Notes under the pieces: model-generated
The model's input: only the letters and a program-made list of their open reading frames with translations
What the model was told of the DNA's origin: nothing
The model's database searches: none
Origin: Struthidea cinerea
Lineage: Eukaryota; Chordata; Aves; Passeriformes; Corcoracidae
NCBI GenBank assembly: GCA_013397865.1
Contig: VZTI01000620.1
Span: forward strand, 283,776 to 347,775
Length of the DNA: 64,000 nt
Reading direction: 5' to 3'
Shown here: piece after piece, positions 1 to 12,652 of the stretch
Numbering within the stretch: the stretch's first letter is position 1
Layout: the number at the start of each line of letters is the position of its first letter
Translations under genes and position numbers: made by a program

Positions 1-135
1 CACATTTTCAGCAGTGGGATTTTCGAAGGATATGACGGCAGAAGAGTACTCGCCAAGGCAGGCGCTTATGGTGGTTGTTTCCATCTGCTGAGGAGGATGA
101 CCAGATCCCGTAAGGTGAAATATCCGCTCTCCAAA
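1..135 (-). CDS. CFAP47: CFAP47-like gene, exon G, partial (Ig-like unit 2 end, unit 3 start)
   Basis: The minus-strand exon runs off the left edge of the window; 135 bases (45 codons) are visible and no donor is reached. The acceptor is gtttcattcacag and the phase is 0. The peptide starts FGERIFHLTGSGHPP, the last strand of unit 2 followed by a short Gly-Pro linker, then TISACLGEYSSAVISFENPT, the third Cys to Asn-Pro-Thr signature (Cys 271, Asn 284; spacing 13). Unlike units 1 and 2, there is no intron between the Cys and the Asn-Pro-Thr. The exon is already among the longest here and is still open at the edge. The coding sequence therefore continues to the left of this window, and the stop codon is not present. 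Confidence 0.88.
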
Positions 136-1726
136 CTGTGAATGAAACATGCCACTTTTTATTATTAGAAAGTCAGAGCTGTAGGTTTTAAAGTATTTTG
201 CCTACTTCTTTCTTCTACTGTTCTGTGTCTCTGCTATAAGCAAACTTCAAAGTTTGGTTTCTTTTTTCTTCCTTCAAGCTGTTGTTATTTCCAGATAGCT
301 AAGTATTTCTATCTGGAAATCAATAGCTCCCTTCTGGGAGATGTTCACATCTCCTTTTTGTATTTAATTTCTGTCCTACTTCAAGCACATAGTATTTAAC
401 TTCCATCCAGCTACTCAGAGCTTCCAGGGTAGCAAATGGAAAGATGTAGGTGGTTGCAAAAGCAACATTCAAAGCACATATATTAGAACCCGAAAGCAGG
501 TGAAGTGAGAAGTTCTCTCCAGAACACAAAGGAAGAAAGAAAATAATTCTTTGGTGGAACAGCAGTAAAATCACACAAAAAGCTAAAAGTGTTACTCCAC
601 AGATAATAAAAAACATTAACCTCTAGACACAGAAAAATCAAGGATATTGGAAAGAACTTGTAGATATAAGATTTCTGTGGACCATCAGGTTTCAGAGAAG
701 ATAAGGACATTGTGTCCTCTTGGACTGACCTTGGAAACATACTGTTCCTATTAGAATTGCTGTCTCCTTGTTTTTATCCTTAATAAATATTTAAGAGAAA
801 TTCTGAAAATAAATGCTGTGCCAACACCACCTGCAAATAACCTGTCCGTTCAACATACTTTTTCAGGAAAAAATTGCCCCATGACTTCCTTCAGTATTTG
901 TTTTCTTCATATAAAAGAATATTTGCTTTTTTAGTATTACTTAAAACACTACTGAAAACTGCTGGTAGCACTCAACTGGAATAATTCACAGGTCAGCAGT
1001 CTTTTAGGATATCTGAAACTCAAAAAAAAAAAAAAAAACAGAGAGGAAATTGCACAGAAAGCAAATGCTTGATTTAACCACATCTCACATGATGAAATAT
1101 TACCATTTACATTTTACTATCAGGTTTTCTTTTTTATTACAGCTGTAATTTAAAAACAGTTAGTAGGTCATGTTGATGACATGTCTCTTTATTTACTTGT
1201 TTCTCATTCAACTTTAGGAAAATTCACAGAGAACAAAAAAGTCAACAATTCTAAGATATTCAAAGTAAAAAGCCTTTTCAGATAAAATGAAAGGAAGAAT
1301 TCACTTTTTCAAGTGTGTGACCTTCTAAAATTCAGTTCAGATAAAAAATGAAACTATTTAATTTTGTTTGGGGTTGGGAAAAATATCAAGAAATTTAATT
1401 TCAGAGGTGACGCTGCTAAGAAGTGCCAGTCTTCTAGTGTTAAAAACAGCAGAATACAGTACTGTGCAAGCCAATATTATAAATTATCTGTTCTAGCTCC
1501 TAGGCCATTATACCACATTTTAATATCATAAACAGAATAATTTCTGTGTAAAAGTAAGGATTAAACAAATTTTAAGTTTTCAACATCTTTGCATTTGCTC
1601 TTTCATTATGCATCCAGTCACTAAACTTCAACTTGACCTACAGGCTGAGCCTCTTACTTCCTTGCCTATCACAAATAGTATCTAATCTGAATCCCAAGTG
1701 TTGTGGGCACGAGCACATTATCATAC
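136..1726 (-). other. Intron between exons F and G (1.6 kb)
   Basis: AT-rich intron of 1591 bases, with GT at the exon F side and AG before exon G. It holds a 17-base A run at 1022-1038 but no mobile element or gene that I recognise. Short open frames near 320-740 on the minus strand read as low-complexity hydrophobic peptides with no splice context, so I treat them as chance. Confidence 0.8.
1022..1038 (+). repeat. Poly-A run (17)
   Basis: Uninterrupted A run in the intron between exons F and G. No retrogene or LINE body precedes it, so it is probably slippage, not a retroposition tail. Confidence 0.9.
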
Positions 1727-1831
1727 CTTCGGGCACTGGAAGGTTATTGTCGCCTTGTGATTGCGTCTTCCAAGGGCAGTGGGACAGAATCTCACAGGCA
1801 GCTGAGTGGTGGATTGAGGAGGAATAGTCAG
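1727..1831 (-). CDS. CFAP47: CFAP47-like gene, internal exon F (Ig-like unit 2, second half)
   Basis: 105 bases, exactly 35 codons, phase 0 at both ends, so skipping it would keep the frame. The acceptor is ttgtgtttgtacag and the donor AAG followed by gtatga. The peptide is highly characteristic: LTIPPQSTTQLPVRFCP, then ALGRRNHKATITF and a closing Cys-Pro-Lys. The Ile-Pro-Pro, Val-x-Phe-x-Pro and Leu-Gly-x-x-Asn-His-Lys-Ala steps are the strongest family signal in the window and are the main reason I name CFAP47. It joins smoothly to exon E (ending Asp-Pro-Lys-Gln-Pro) and exon G (starting Phe-Gly-Glu-Arg). The overlapping plus-strand open frames here are coincidental. Confidence 0.9.
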
Positions 1832-1959
1832 CTGTACAAACACAAGAAAGAGGCAAAAGAAAGGAGGGGTAAAGGAGAGGAAATCAAATTTTTTGAGTCT
1901 GTGTCTGTTTTGTGCTCTGTACCAACAGTGTTGATGTGTATGTGATTTATGCATTCCAC

Positions 1960-2240
1960 CAGATGCATTCTCCCCTCCCAGCAGCACAGGCTGCAAAGGC
2001 AGCGAGTGCATTGCAGCAAACACCCCCAGTGGCAGTCACTGCACGTTCTCTGCCCAGCCACCCCAGGGCTGGTGTTAGAGACTGCTCCAAGGTCATCGAA
2101 CACCACTCAAACAGGACTCTGGTGCCTGATGGTACTGATGACACTGAAGGGTTATCACAGCGACCTCCACAGACAAAAACTGGCTCAGAAAGGGAATGCA
2201 TGCCAGGTTTTAATAAACCAGTGCATTGTCTCTCTTCTGC
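1960..2240. other. GC-rich intronic patch next to exon F, origin unknown
   Basis: Locally GC-rich and open in several frames on both strands at once, which points to composition, not coding. It ends with a plus-strand AATAAA near 2211. No family motif, splice site or repeat end is visible. It could be a degraded retroelement. Confidence 0.35.
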
Positions 2241-2689
2241 TTACCTTTATCAAAACCAACACTGTAAATAATGTTGTGAGTTTTCTCTTCACCTCAAGTA
2301 TTCTACTTGAGACTCAACTGCACAGGGAAAAGCAAGGTAGCTGACTACAATGGAGTAACATATGCTTTAAGAACCAGATAAGCAGTAAAAGAATAGAACT
2401 ATGAATAATAAAAATGCCAATGCATTAAAAGAGTGATCAGCCAGAATCACTGAATACACAACTACTGTGTCTATTTCTTCAACAAAAACCAGGTACTATC
2501 CTTTCAATATCACATATGTTTAAATAACGTTTGTACGTAACAAGAGATGAAAAGGTAATTGATATCGCGAGCAGTTAACCGGTATTTTATAAAATGACTA
2601 TAATTTGCAATAAAAGAAAGTCAAAACAACACCCTACAACAGCTGGTACTGACAAAACACACATATAGCCACCAGCTCCTAGTGCTCAA

Positions 2690-2875
2690 TCACGGCTGTG
2701 ACAGAAACTCCAGGGAAGGGCAATATCTAACTGTGCTCCAGCTTTTAAGCCCCACAACCTTCACTGGCCCACCCACTAGGTGGGGCTTCCAGTCACTGTA
2801 GGCCACCTAATGCTGCCCCAGTGTGTGATTGATGGACAGTCCTGCCAATCAGAGGCTGGGTTAGCACCACCGTGG

Positions 2876-2917
<42 letters not shown>

Positions 2918-3170
2918 CAGCTCAGCCAGGCTGGGGAGTCTGGGGTCACTGTCTCCCCACAAAGCAAGGCCTGGCTCGCCCCCAACCCCCCACACACAGA
3001 GGTGTTATCTTGGGACATTGATCTCATCCAGTCTCTGACAGAGCCTTATGTTGCTTTTCCTCACTGCCCCTGGCTTTCCCTGCCATCCCAGAGCTGGGCC
3101 CAGGCTGGAGGCACAGCATTCCTGGTCTTGCCAGTCACCCCCTGGCTGTGTTTATAGGGTACTGTTACCT
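2690..3170. other. GC-rich intronic patch, origin unknown
   Basis: About 480 bases clearly richer in G and C than the AT-rich surroundings. On the minus strand it shows promoter-like spacing: gattggc (CCAAT box) at 2850-2844, gtgggtggg near 2774-2766 and a TATA-like cttaaaag at 2749-2742. The plus strand ends with tttatagggt and an AATAAA-type signal near 3174. It could be an old LTR or an intronic promoter. I found no duplicated flanks and no coding signal. Confidence 0.4.
2877..2917 (+). repeat. (GATT)10 microsatellite
   Basis: Ten perfect GATT units plus one G, directly after caccaccgtggtg, which can fold on itself. It lies within the GC-rich patch at 2690-3170 and is the longest perfect tetranucleotide run I noticed. 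Confidence 0.97.
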
Positions 3171-6100
3171 GGAATAAAACATAGATCCTTCCAAACAGTG
3201 TTAAAAATTATAACATTAAAGCAAATCTTTAATTGAAAGGCCTTCAAGCTGCATAATATGGCAATATGCACATAAAGTATGTACGTAATACAGTAGTTCT
3301 ACAATTTTTATAAGGTTAATTGATTAGTATCCCTATCAAATATTGTCCAATTAGAAGAGCAGTTGGTTAGGTAATTTTAACCCAGGTACTGCCCCATTGG
3401 AATTGGTCCAGGGGCTTTTTTGCCCCATTTCTTGATGTGTCTTCTCATATTCTTGTTGGAAAGCAAAAGGTCTTTGTTGTAGGTTCTCTTCTTGAAAACA
3501 AGACTAAGCAGTATTTCAGGAACATGTTAGAAGGTTAGCTTATTGTTCTGAAAGGCAGGGGAACAAGAGTAGGGAAAGTACTAGAAGCTACACGCATGTA
3601 GCAGCCTCCAAATCTACAAATATATGAAAATATATAAAAAGCTAAAAATCGTTAGGCATCAGTACCAGCTCAGTTAGGGACAGGGATGTTGATGTGCCTT
3701 GAACAACAGATATTCCTGTTGATGGCAGTGGGAGGTAGGTTATGCAGAAGAGAGGACAGCTCAGGCGTGCTCAACTAACACACAAAACATGAAATGTTAT
3801 TTTTCTCTTTTGGGGAGAAAGTTTCAAAGTAATTAATCAGAATACTGCCATAACAGTTAATTAAACTTTCATTTGCAGTCCAGTTCCTACCTACCAGTCA
3901 GACTCATTTATCAAATGAAGACTCACAAATGGAGAAAGAACCATAGTAGAAAGAACCCCCTCCCAAATACTTTTGAACAAATTGAGGTAGTAGGTAAAGG
4001 CAGGATGTCACAGAATAAGAATACATAATATAATTAATTAAATTAACACTAAGATTTTTAAATTTTGAGTAATTTCAGTAAGACATCCACATTATTCATA
4101 ATAATAACTCTTCCATAGAGATGAAAACAGACAGGAGTTCTATTTCCAGTATTACTTGACATGTTATCATTACTCAGAAAATGCATTGCCACAATGAATC
4201 AAAATAATCAACATGGAGTTACGATAATCCAGCAGACTGCCTACTCTGAAAGCAGAAAGGATTGTTAATTTTTACATTATATATTTGGTTATAAAAATTC
4301 ATTTTGTATTATACAGTATGATGTTCTCTGTATCCAAAAAGTAATTTGTTTTGAAATAAGCTGAGCAAAAAAAATTGCTTACTTTCGAATAAATTGCTTT
4401 TAGAACTAGAATTGAGAAATAATGCTAAACAACGTATTCTAAGAAGGTCATACAATCATTCAGCCATTCAATTAAATGTGCTGATGCTAACACATCCCCT
4501 GCCTTTCATTTTGTTTACATAAACAAGTGGCTTCCATGATACTCATGTAAAAAGGAGCTATCATTGCTCTTCATAATATCTCAGATATAACTGTTTAAAA
4601 ACAGAAGCTTAGTCTGAAGAAACTACAAATACATTATTTCTGTTATAAAATGAAGAAAGGAGGGAATTTTTTCATTAAATCTAAGAGTTTGCTCTCTACT
4701 CTGTACAAAACAATATTCATGGTCATTAAGAAAATCCTTAAACCTTGAACACAGAGATTGCACTCCTCTCTGCCAGCCCTTCTCTATTAAATTATTTGTC
4801 CTCAATAAAAATTGTATTTCAAAGCCAATCAGGAAAGAACACAGCTTAATGGAAAAGGTTTAGGCTAGTTATAAGCCAGGAGAATAGCAAACTGAAGACT
4901 TACAGTGAAAGGACAATTCTTTTTGGCCATAGAGATGATCCTGTTTGTAAGACTTTTTTTACATCGTAAATATAGGTGTGTATCAATAGAAGACACATAT
5001 ATGTGAAATACATCCATGTATTTATATAGAAGAAAAGTAGTAAATTTGGGATTGTAACAGTATTAATGACTGAAAATTTTCAGCTGTTAAATCTGATGCT
5101 GGAACTGAATCCTTTTGTACTAAAGACGAAGAAAGCTGTGGTCAGGACAGAAACACAAAACTCAACATCCCAATGACTTTTTCCCCAGACACTCCTAATA
5201 TGCAATATGTTAATGAAAAATAAGTTGGAACTTTACAGTGAACTTATGCAAGTTCACTTTTATTCCAGCTTTTAGATAATTTGGCAGCATTTAGAAAGTT
5301 ATTAAGTTAGTTTAAGGTTGACAAGAAGGGAAACAAAAATTAGGTGTAGCTTGTTAAAAAAAGAAACAAAAAAGGAAAAAAGACATGAAAATCCAAATCC
5401 CATTAAAGAGAATACTTGAAAGCTTTTATCAAATTTTTGAAAGAAAACCAAGATGTTATATTCCATTTAAACTGACTTAGGCTACAATTGCAAAGCCACT
5501 AGTTAGATATGCATGCTTTTCTCATTTTTGTCAGTTTACAAAGGGTAACAGCGCTGCTTCTATTGACATGAAGCTAAGAGATTTAAAGCCTTTGAATTTC
5601 ATTTAGACTTCATTATGCACCCTGAAGTTCAGGAATACTTGAGCCTAATCCAACTGGACCTCAGGAAAGCGCATTATTAATGATGTCCATACTTGAATCA
5701 GATCTGTAGAAAATAATCCCTTGTGGTGTTTCAGTAATGCTCTTTCTTCCAAATTGAAACTGGAACAAAATTCCACACACATGAAAGCATGATAGTAATA
5801 TTTGAATTTTTTTAAAATTCTGAAATATTAGTCAACATTTTGGTTATTAATTTTAGGCAAATATCTCTAGGGAAGAAAAAAATTTCTTTGATACCATTGT
5901 TGAATCTGGTTTATTTAACATAACTCAGTGACTGAAGAAATCTATTTGAGACATTTTCTGATCGACAGCCCAGTATATTCGAATGTTCTACATCTTAGGT
6001 GACATAAAAACAAATATGGAAAGTTATATGAAATATTAAAATTACTGACCTGACGCTACTAACTGTCCTCAAATATAATGTATCTTTATTGGACAGTCCC

Positions 6101-6330
6101 ATCTTCAATCTAATGTTCCAATATTTGCTCTTTTTTGTTGCATTTCATCTGAGGGTTGCACAAATCAGAATCTTTCTGCTGACAAGAAAGCATTATTTGC
6201 TTTAAAGAGAGCAGAAACTTGAATGATCAAGATGGGAAACTTGTTCCATGCATAGCAAAGGCTTTGAAATGGGCATTATTATAAACCAATACCTGAAACA
6301 TTAGGGTTTATGAGCAGTAATCTTCTGGAA

Positions 6331-6896
6331 GTTGAATGCAGTGTTGTGTGGAGGTACTAAACCTAGGATGGAACACATTCAGGAGAAGCAAGTTCACATC
6401 TGGAGAGCTCTGTCCATGTCTTGGCTCCCCAGCCCAAGAAAGGCAAGGAATCATTGGAGAGAGTCCAGCAGAGGCTACAAAGATGATTGGAGGTCTGGAG
6501 CATCTCTTATGAGGAGAGACAGTGGGAGCTGGGCCTGTGCAGTCTGGAGAAGGCACGACTCAGAGGGGCCCTCATCAATATATACAAGTATCTTATGGGC
6601 AAATGCCAAACTCTTTCCAGTGCTGCCCAGTGTCAGGACAAGGGCAATGGCCACGAGCTGAAGCACACGAAGTTCCATCTCAATATGAGGAAAAACTTCT
6701 TTCCTGTGAGGGTAACTGAGCACTGGAACAGGCTGTTGAGAGAAGCTGTGGACTCTCCATCTCTGGAGATATTCAAAACCTGCCTGGAGGTGATCCTGCG
6801 TAACCTGCTCTAGGTGAACCTGCTTTAGCAAGGGGGTTGGATTAGATGGTCTCCAGAGGCTCCTTCCAACCCCAACCATTCTGTGATTCTGTGATT
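6331..6896 (+). mobile_element. CR1 LINE fragment, 3' part, plus orientation
   Basis: About 565 bases matching the 3' portion of avian CR1: the gagtccagcagaggc and gaggagagacagtg-type segments, then ggattagatggtctcc, ccttccaaccccaacc and a closing attctgtgattctgtgatt, the 8-bp-type CR1 tail. It is 5'-truncated, as CR1 copies usually are, and its reverse-transcriptase frame is broken. It sits in the intron between exons E and F, in the orientation opposite to the host gene. Confidence 0.9.
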
Positions 6897-7810
6897 TAAA
6901 TGCCACCCCCTGACTTTGTCACCAAAACTGAAGGAAATCACATGACCTCTCCAAACATGGATCTGTAATGGGAGAAATAGATTCAAAAAGGGACAGCTAC
7001 AATAAATAAATATTAAGTAGTTGCATACAGCAACCAAAGCTAACCTGTAACTGGAAGAACTACAGCAATTAACAAGGAACCTTTCAGAATTCAATCCATA
7101 AATTATATACAGGACTGAGGATTCTAATAAAAAGGGAAGAAAGAAAGAAAATTACTGCAGTTAGTGTTGAATGTGTCTTTTCCTATGCAATGTAATGTAG
7201 CTATTGTCGATGTGTGAATCTGTGGTGATAAATTATGAGAGCAGATAGATTTTTTTCTTGTTGTTAATTTCCTGCACAAGGTAATATGCAATCTGCAGCA
7301 GCCAAAAGTCACTATAATTAAATCTAATCCACTTCTGTGGCAATGACCTAAACATAATATATATCTAATACTCCCAGACAATTAATATAGTTTGCATCCA
7401 TTATTTCTGAGCTCCTATTCAAATACCAATTCATTAAATGATTAGTAATAGCACTTGTCAAGGTTTAACATAGTGTGTGGAGATGTGTTATCATGCATGA
7501 CACAAAAGACAGACTAGAGAAAACTTCAAGTTTTACACTTTTAATTTAATGGAATCCTATGTAGCAATAGATAGGGAAGCTAAGTAAGTAAGTTTGTTCT
7601 CCTTTAGCTGTTACCTTCAGAGCCCGTTTTAGGAACAGTTGGTCTAGCTGTACTGATATATTTGAAGCCAAAAGCTGTTTAGTTTCTGAAAACTGAACCT
7701 ACAATGACTTTATATCATTCCTTTATTTTCCCCATATGGTCTTTTGTATCTTCTTAGCTTTATTTTATTACAATACTCCTCTCTCTCTGACCCTTAAACC
7801 ATTTTGCAGG

Positions 7811-7851
7811 AATAGAATCATAAAATCAGAGAATAGTTTGGGTGGGAAGGG
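7811..7851 (-). mobile_element. CR1 LINE, very short 3' end
   Basis: Only the last 40 or so bases of a CR1 are visible: an aatagaatcataaaatcag tail followed by gtttgggtgggaagggac. After that the match disappears. Short length makes this less certain than the other copies. Confidence 0.55.
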
Positions 7852-8889
7852 ACAAACCAGCTCTGGTGTCTTCCCTGTATTATGTTCTTCATGCCTAGAA
7901 AAGGCACCATTTCTTTCCTGTCCAGCACAGGTTTCTTTCTTTTTGTTTTTTTCATGTTAAAGGTTCTGAATTCACATCCTAAGAGGTTGTGACAGAGGCA
8001 CTCAATGCCACTCATTCAGAGGCAGAGTTTCCATGCATCTCTGCTCCCTTTTCTCATCTCCCCATCATGAAAAGGTCACATATTTCATAGAATAAACTGT
8101 TGATAATATCCAAAGAGTTCTTTATGGGACCTGTACTATTAACTAGCATTCAGTGGTCAATAACAAATATTTTTCTGAACCTGACCACCTAGAACTCTAG
8201 CCAATCCCAATGAAAATATAAAAGCTGAGCCAATTTACGTAACTGCTATTCCTAGAAAGGATAGAAATGTTAGGCAGCTAACATCCTAAAAGATGGAAGG
8301 GCTTCTGTGATGGAGGAGGAAAAAGTGGAGTACATAACAACAAGAGGGTTGAGATTTGCTCTGCAGAACTCACTGTCAAGGTAACTGTGAGTTTGGAGAA
8401 TAAAATGACTCTAGCTATTTGTTTGAAGCCTCTTCGCAGCTATATTGATCAAATTATTCATCAGCCTTGCAAGTTGTTTATAACTGCCATGACTATGAGA
8501 TATTCTTGTATTCTTCCATTAACATTTTATCTACTAACCTAAATATTTACCTAGTTATCATCTTAATTATTAGATACTTATGAAGCTTCTAACCAGCTGG
8601 TTTGTTTACAGCTTCTCGTTCTAGTATCTCCTGAATTATTTACAACCTACACTGCAGTCCTGCTCAAAACCAACAAAGCATTCCAGGAACAAAAACATCT
8701 GCACTTCAGCTTGAGTTGCTTTTGAAGTTTAATTGTTTTCTTCCTCAGGCTATAAAATTTCTAAAATACATACTTAAAATGTCTAAAAGATTGTATATTC
8801 TGAACCCACAGTACAATACACAATTCAATTTGTTTTGAAAAGAAGGCTCTCTTCTATCTCTTTTGTGAAAGCAGAGAAATGTTACTCAC

Positions 8890-9001
8890 AGGTTGTTTTG
8901 GGTCAGTCTCAACTGCAAAATGGTTGGGATCGCTGTTAGCCATTTGTAGGACCAGAGTTTCATGAGTGGGATTAGCAAGAGGTATGTGTATATAAGTCCA
9001 T
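8890..9001 (-). CDS. CFAP47: CFAP47-like gene, internal exon E (Ig-like unit 2, first half)
   Basis: 112 bases. The acceptor is an uninterrupted T tract ending ttttttccag and the donor is CCT followed by gtgagt. One base completes a Lys codon from exon D, then 37 codons end in phase 0. The peptide contains WTYIHIPLANPTHE, the second Asn-Pro-Thr (residues 183-185), 14 residues after its Cys exactly as in unit 1. It continues with ETLVLQMANSDPNHF, a strand followed by an Asn-Ser-Asp-Pro turn. The next exon supplies the matching Pro-Pro and Phe-x-Pro strands, so the unit is interrupted by the 7.1-kb intron that holds a CR1 copy. The reading frame remains open somewhat beyond both splice sites, so the exon limits rest on splice signals and phase continuity, not on stops. 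Confidence 0.88.
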
Positions 9002-12000
9002 CTGGAAAAAACATATATGCAATGATGATTAATTAGAAAGCTTCTTCCATTACATGTCATTATTCATATATTTTTTTATATCCCGAAAAATTTGGGGGTT
9101 TTTATTTATTTAATTACATTTTATTGCATTAGCATTTCCCCACTAGTGTGGACACATATTTATTAAATTATTATTATTAATAAAAATAAATCTTGAATTC
9201 ATTCAGTGTTTCATTTTGTATAATTTTTGTGCTGTTCACTACAGCATAATCACAGAATCATTATGTTTCATATGTAGGTTATATATTTTAATGCGTATAG
9301 TGACTCCCCCAGAACAAAGATTGGAGTATGCTGATTGCGTAAGTGTTATGCTTTAAATCAACTGACTCTCTATTTTACAGACTCTCCTTCTTTATTTTCC
9401 AGTTAAAGAGCAGACGTGACATAATTTCAATAGGGAGAAAATTTTAAAAAATATTTCATAAGACTCCCAACATTTCCTCTATTCTGGTCAAAATACTATA
9501 TTTTTTGTTTTTAGCAAAGTTATATGACCATAAATCACATCCTTGTTGTAACGCCAAGGGACACAGAGGAGAGATTCAAGGTGAATAAGTGAAAACAGTA
9601 AATAAGAAAACTCTGAAAAATGAGATACAGATATTGGCTTTGCTGTAATTTATCTCCTAATGGATATTCCCTCTAGTCAAAGCTGTGGCAGGTCAATGGC
9701 CAGATTGCTCCATGTATTTATCATCTGGAAAAAATTAGTCCGTTAATCATAGCTAAATCAGTAATGAAAAAGAAAATATAAAAAGTAACATTTAGAAGAT
9801 ATTTCAGTCCAGCTTTATGACTGTAACTTCAGACCCTAAACTGTTCACAAGTGGGCTCCTTCCAACCTATGCAGTGACATAAATCCCCAGCAGTTAGCAG
9901 CAGACTTGTTTCTGACTAACACTGTCAAAGCATTTTATCATTGGGATCTCAAAAGTTGAGTAAAGAAATATTAGGAAACTTTCACACAGGAACTTCATAT
10001 TCACTTGATAATTCCCATTTTTCACATATGCCATCTCTATCCTTTTTTTTATTTTTGGTCTGGTCTCTTTCATACGTAATACTTTGTCAAAGGGAAAAAT
10101 AAGTTGAAATATCTGAAATTTTAGTAAGAAACTACTTGACTGTTAGAGGTTCTTCAAGTCATCAAAACCCTGCCACCCCACACAGATTGACTATCATGGT
10201 TATGCTGGAAAAATTTTTGCATTTGGCAGTAAATTCCAGATCACTGTGAACATCATTCAACTGACTCATCTTCAATGACTCCACTGTGGAGCCCATAACA
10301 AGATGGATAAGGAAAGATGAAAAACATCAGGGAGAAGGTTTCCTTCCTTAGAGACATATGCTAAGGGATGTGTTAAATCTACCTTGACACAAACAAAAAG
10401 CAGATCTGACTGTGATAACCCCAAATGTTAGGGAATCTGAAGAAGGATTCAAAGCTAAATTGTTAGAAATTTTCTTTTCTCTTTCAAGAATTGGTTAGAA
10501 ATTGATTCTAAATTATCAATGGGTTCTTGGCTCCTAATCCAATTCTGAGTAATATTTCAAGGACACAAATTCCTAAATTTTTCAGATCAATAGAAAAAAG
10601 AATATAGCAAGCACACAATGAAAAACATTACTCTTATATTCATATGCTAATGCTTCTGCATTCAAAGAAAAGGTGCTAGAATGGAAATTAATCTGTTAAA
10701 AAGCTACAAATCTTCGCCAACCAGAAATGCTTCAAACATTTGATGACGTTTACAGTTCACCTCTCTGGGTACATAGCAAGGAAGTACATCCATTCAAAAA
10801 AACACCCAAATTGATACCTTTCTTAGACCATACACAGATGTCTACCTACACTGCCTTTACACATTTATCATAGATTAATGCAGACAATTTACTTGGACTG
10901 TCTCATCTTTCCATGAGGTAGAGCAATTCTCAGTAATTGAACTGTAACCTCAATGCCATCATTGACTGCCATTGTGCCACTTTGCACTTCAAGAAGAGTG
11001 CTGATGACATTATGCTGACACCGCTGGGCACCACCGAAAAGAGCCTGGTGCCATCCTCTTGGCACCTGCCTTTGAGATATTTATATGTATTGATGAGATC
11101 CCCTCTCAGCCTCCTCCTCTCCAGACTAAAGAGGTGCAGCTCTCACGGTCTCTCCTCATAAGAGAGATGCTCCAGACCCCTCATCATTCTTGTGGCCTCC
11201 ACTGGACCCTCTCCAGGAGCTCCTTGTCTTTCTTGTACTGAGGAGCCCAGAACTGGACACAGTGTTCCTCCGCATATTTACAGATACATGGGAACTACAA
11301 CATGTATGTACTTATAAAGGGAAAAGAAATCTCATTTGAAAAAATAAAACATGGGATTTGAGGAGTTTGAGATAAGAATTTTGACAGGAAGAGTTGTAGT
11401 TAATGGAGCTAATCTTTTCCAACATCCATTTTACTTGCAGTAGAAAAGGATGACTTGCCATTTTCCACTAGACCATTTGTGCATGTTGTTTCCAGGCAGT
11501 GCATGCCAGAGAAAATTATGAATGCCAGATAGTCTGAATAAAAAGGTTTTAAGTAAATCTTAACAGCAATAGCCTACATAGTAGAGGAAAATTATGGTTT
11601 TTACTCCAGTCAGCCCAGAAATTTAAAGTAAAAACCATGAAATGGCACAGTTTATTTTCTTTGGAACATAATAACAAAGGTGTTGTCAGTTATCTTCCGT
11701 CTGCATTATACTTGAACAGCAGAATATATTCAGTCACAAAAATTTAATCAGATAAAATTTCATGTTGTGGTCTCTAATAACATTTTTTTCTCAGTCTTTT
11801 ATGCATATTAACTCAGATTTAGTCAACGATATACAGAAGTAAGTGGAATTTAGCGTTCAGAAGAGCAGTGTGTCCACAGAAACTATTAGTAAGTGGAGGT
11901 AATATGTGGAAAAGCACTTCTGAAATTTTGACATTCTCCAAAGTCTTATCCTCAAAGTTTTCATTTATGTGTTGAAAGTCAGAACTGGACTGAACATTCT

Positions 12001-12544
12001 GTTATCAAAATGCACGTTGAAATTTCATTGAAGGATTGCAATAATTGGGTTCATTTCTCTAAGGAGCTTATTTTCTTAACACTTGCGGCACTTCAACCAT
12101 GTCTACCCCAGGACCTGCAGGACAGAAGTTGCATTATTTTGCCATTTCTTGAGAGTTTAAAAGATATTGCTGACTGGTATACAAGTATTTGTAAAGCAGG
12201 ATTGTCGGTAAACTCCTAGTTCAGGGAGAAGAAAAGAAACAGAAAATAAAGCCAACCTACAGAGCTCAATATTATGGATCTTGGTCATTACATTCTGCAG
12301 TATTGTTGGAGTGATTTCTCTATAAAGACTTCAGATGAAGCTTACATAGAGGCTAAAATTTAATTTCAATTGTTCTTCTGCAAGAAAGATTTCACCTACC
12401 TACATATATATCTAAAAAATTTATCTGCAAGCTACTACAGCAGACATAGAGCCCCATTCTGAGTTTTTTCTGTAAACTGTTCATGTAATGTCCATGATAG
12501 TCAAAAGCAGTGACCCAGTCCAGCATTATGAACTACTCACTTAC
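9002..12544 (-). other. Intron between exons D and E (3.5 kb)
   Basis: AT-rich, with one internal CR1 fragment at about 10960-11270. Nothing else is recognisable. A plus-strand open frame over 12488-12670 is only the shadow of exon D. Confidence 0.8.
10960..11270 (-). mobile_element. CR1 LINE internal fragment, minus orientation
   Basis: Contains gagatatttatatgtattga, gatcccctctcagcctcc, ctctccagactaaagagg, ctcctcataagagagatgct and gaggagcccagaactggac in that order, which is the reverse complement of the CR1 3' region. It lacks the terminal attctatg tail, so this piece is truncated at both ends. The start near 10960 is approximate. Confidence 0.85.
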
Positions 12545-12652
12545 TTTCCAAGCTCACATGCTATTTCAGGTAGCCCAGTTGGCCATGGCTTCTCTACATT
12601 GAACTTCAGGGAATACCAAAATTCTCCAATTGCATCTGACCGGAACATGACA
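12545..12652 (-). CDS. CFAP47: CFAP47-like gene, internal exon D (end of Ig-like unit 1, start of unit 2)
   Basis: 108 bases with acceptor ctgtttttag and an excellent donor, GGAAA followed by gtaagt. One base completes a Ser codon from exon C; 35 codons follow and two bases (AA) are left over. The peptide reads through FWYSLKFNVEKP, a Trp/Tyr-rich final strand typical of this domain family, then a short linker and PEIACELG, where the Cys (residue 169) opens the second unit. The distance from the previous signature Cys is 94 residues. The intron falls four residues after this Cys, close to the intron that falls three residues after the Cys of unit 1. No unusual codons or breaks are present, so this is a functional-looking exon, not a pseudogene relic. 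Confidence 0.87.

Larger units (their letters stand above)
1832..8889 (-). other. Intron between exons E and F (7.1 kb)
   Basis: It contains two GC-rich patches (about 1960-2240 and 2690-3170), a (GATT) repeat, one CR1 copy at 6331-6896 and a tiny CR1 tail at 7811-7851. The rest, including 3200-6300 and 7900-8880, is AT-rich single-copy sequence in which I see no exon, RNA gene or repeat. Confidence 0.8.

Noticed and set aside
1912..2344. Overlapping open frames of 119 and 131 codons on the plus strand, plus minus-strand frames
   Set aside because: Several frames on both strands are open together because the patch is GC-rich. No motif, and exons E and F join properly without any exon here.
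9061..9200. AT-rich stretch with tta/ata repeats considered as a microsatellite
   Set aside because: The repeats are short and imperfect, within what AT-rich intron sequence gives by chance.
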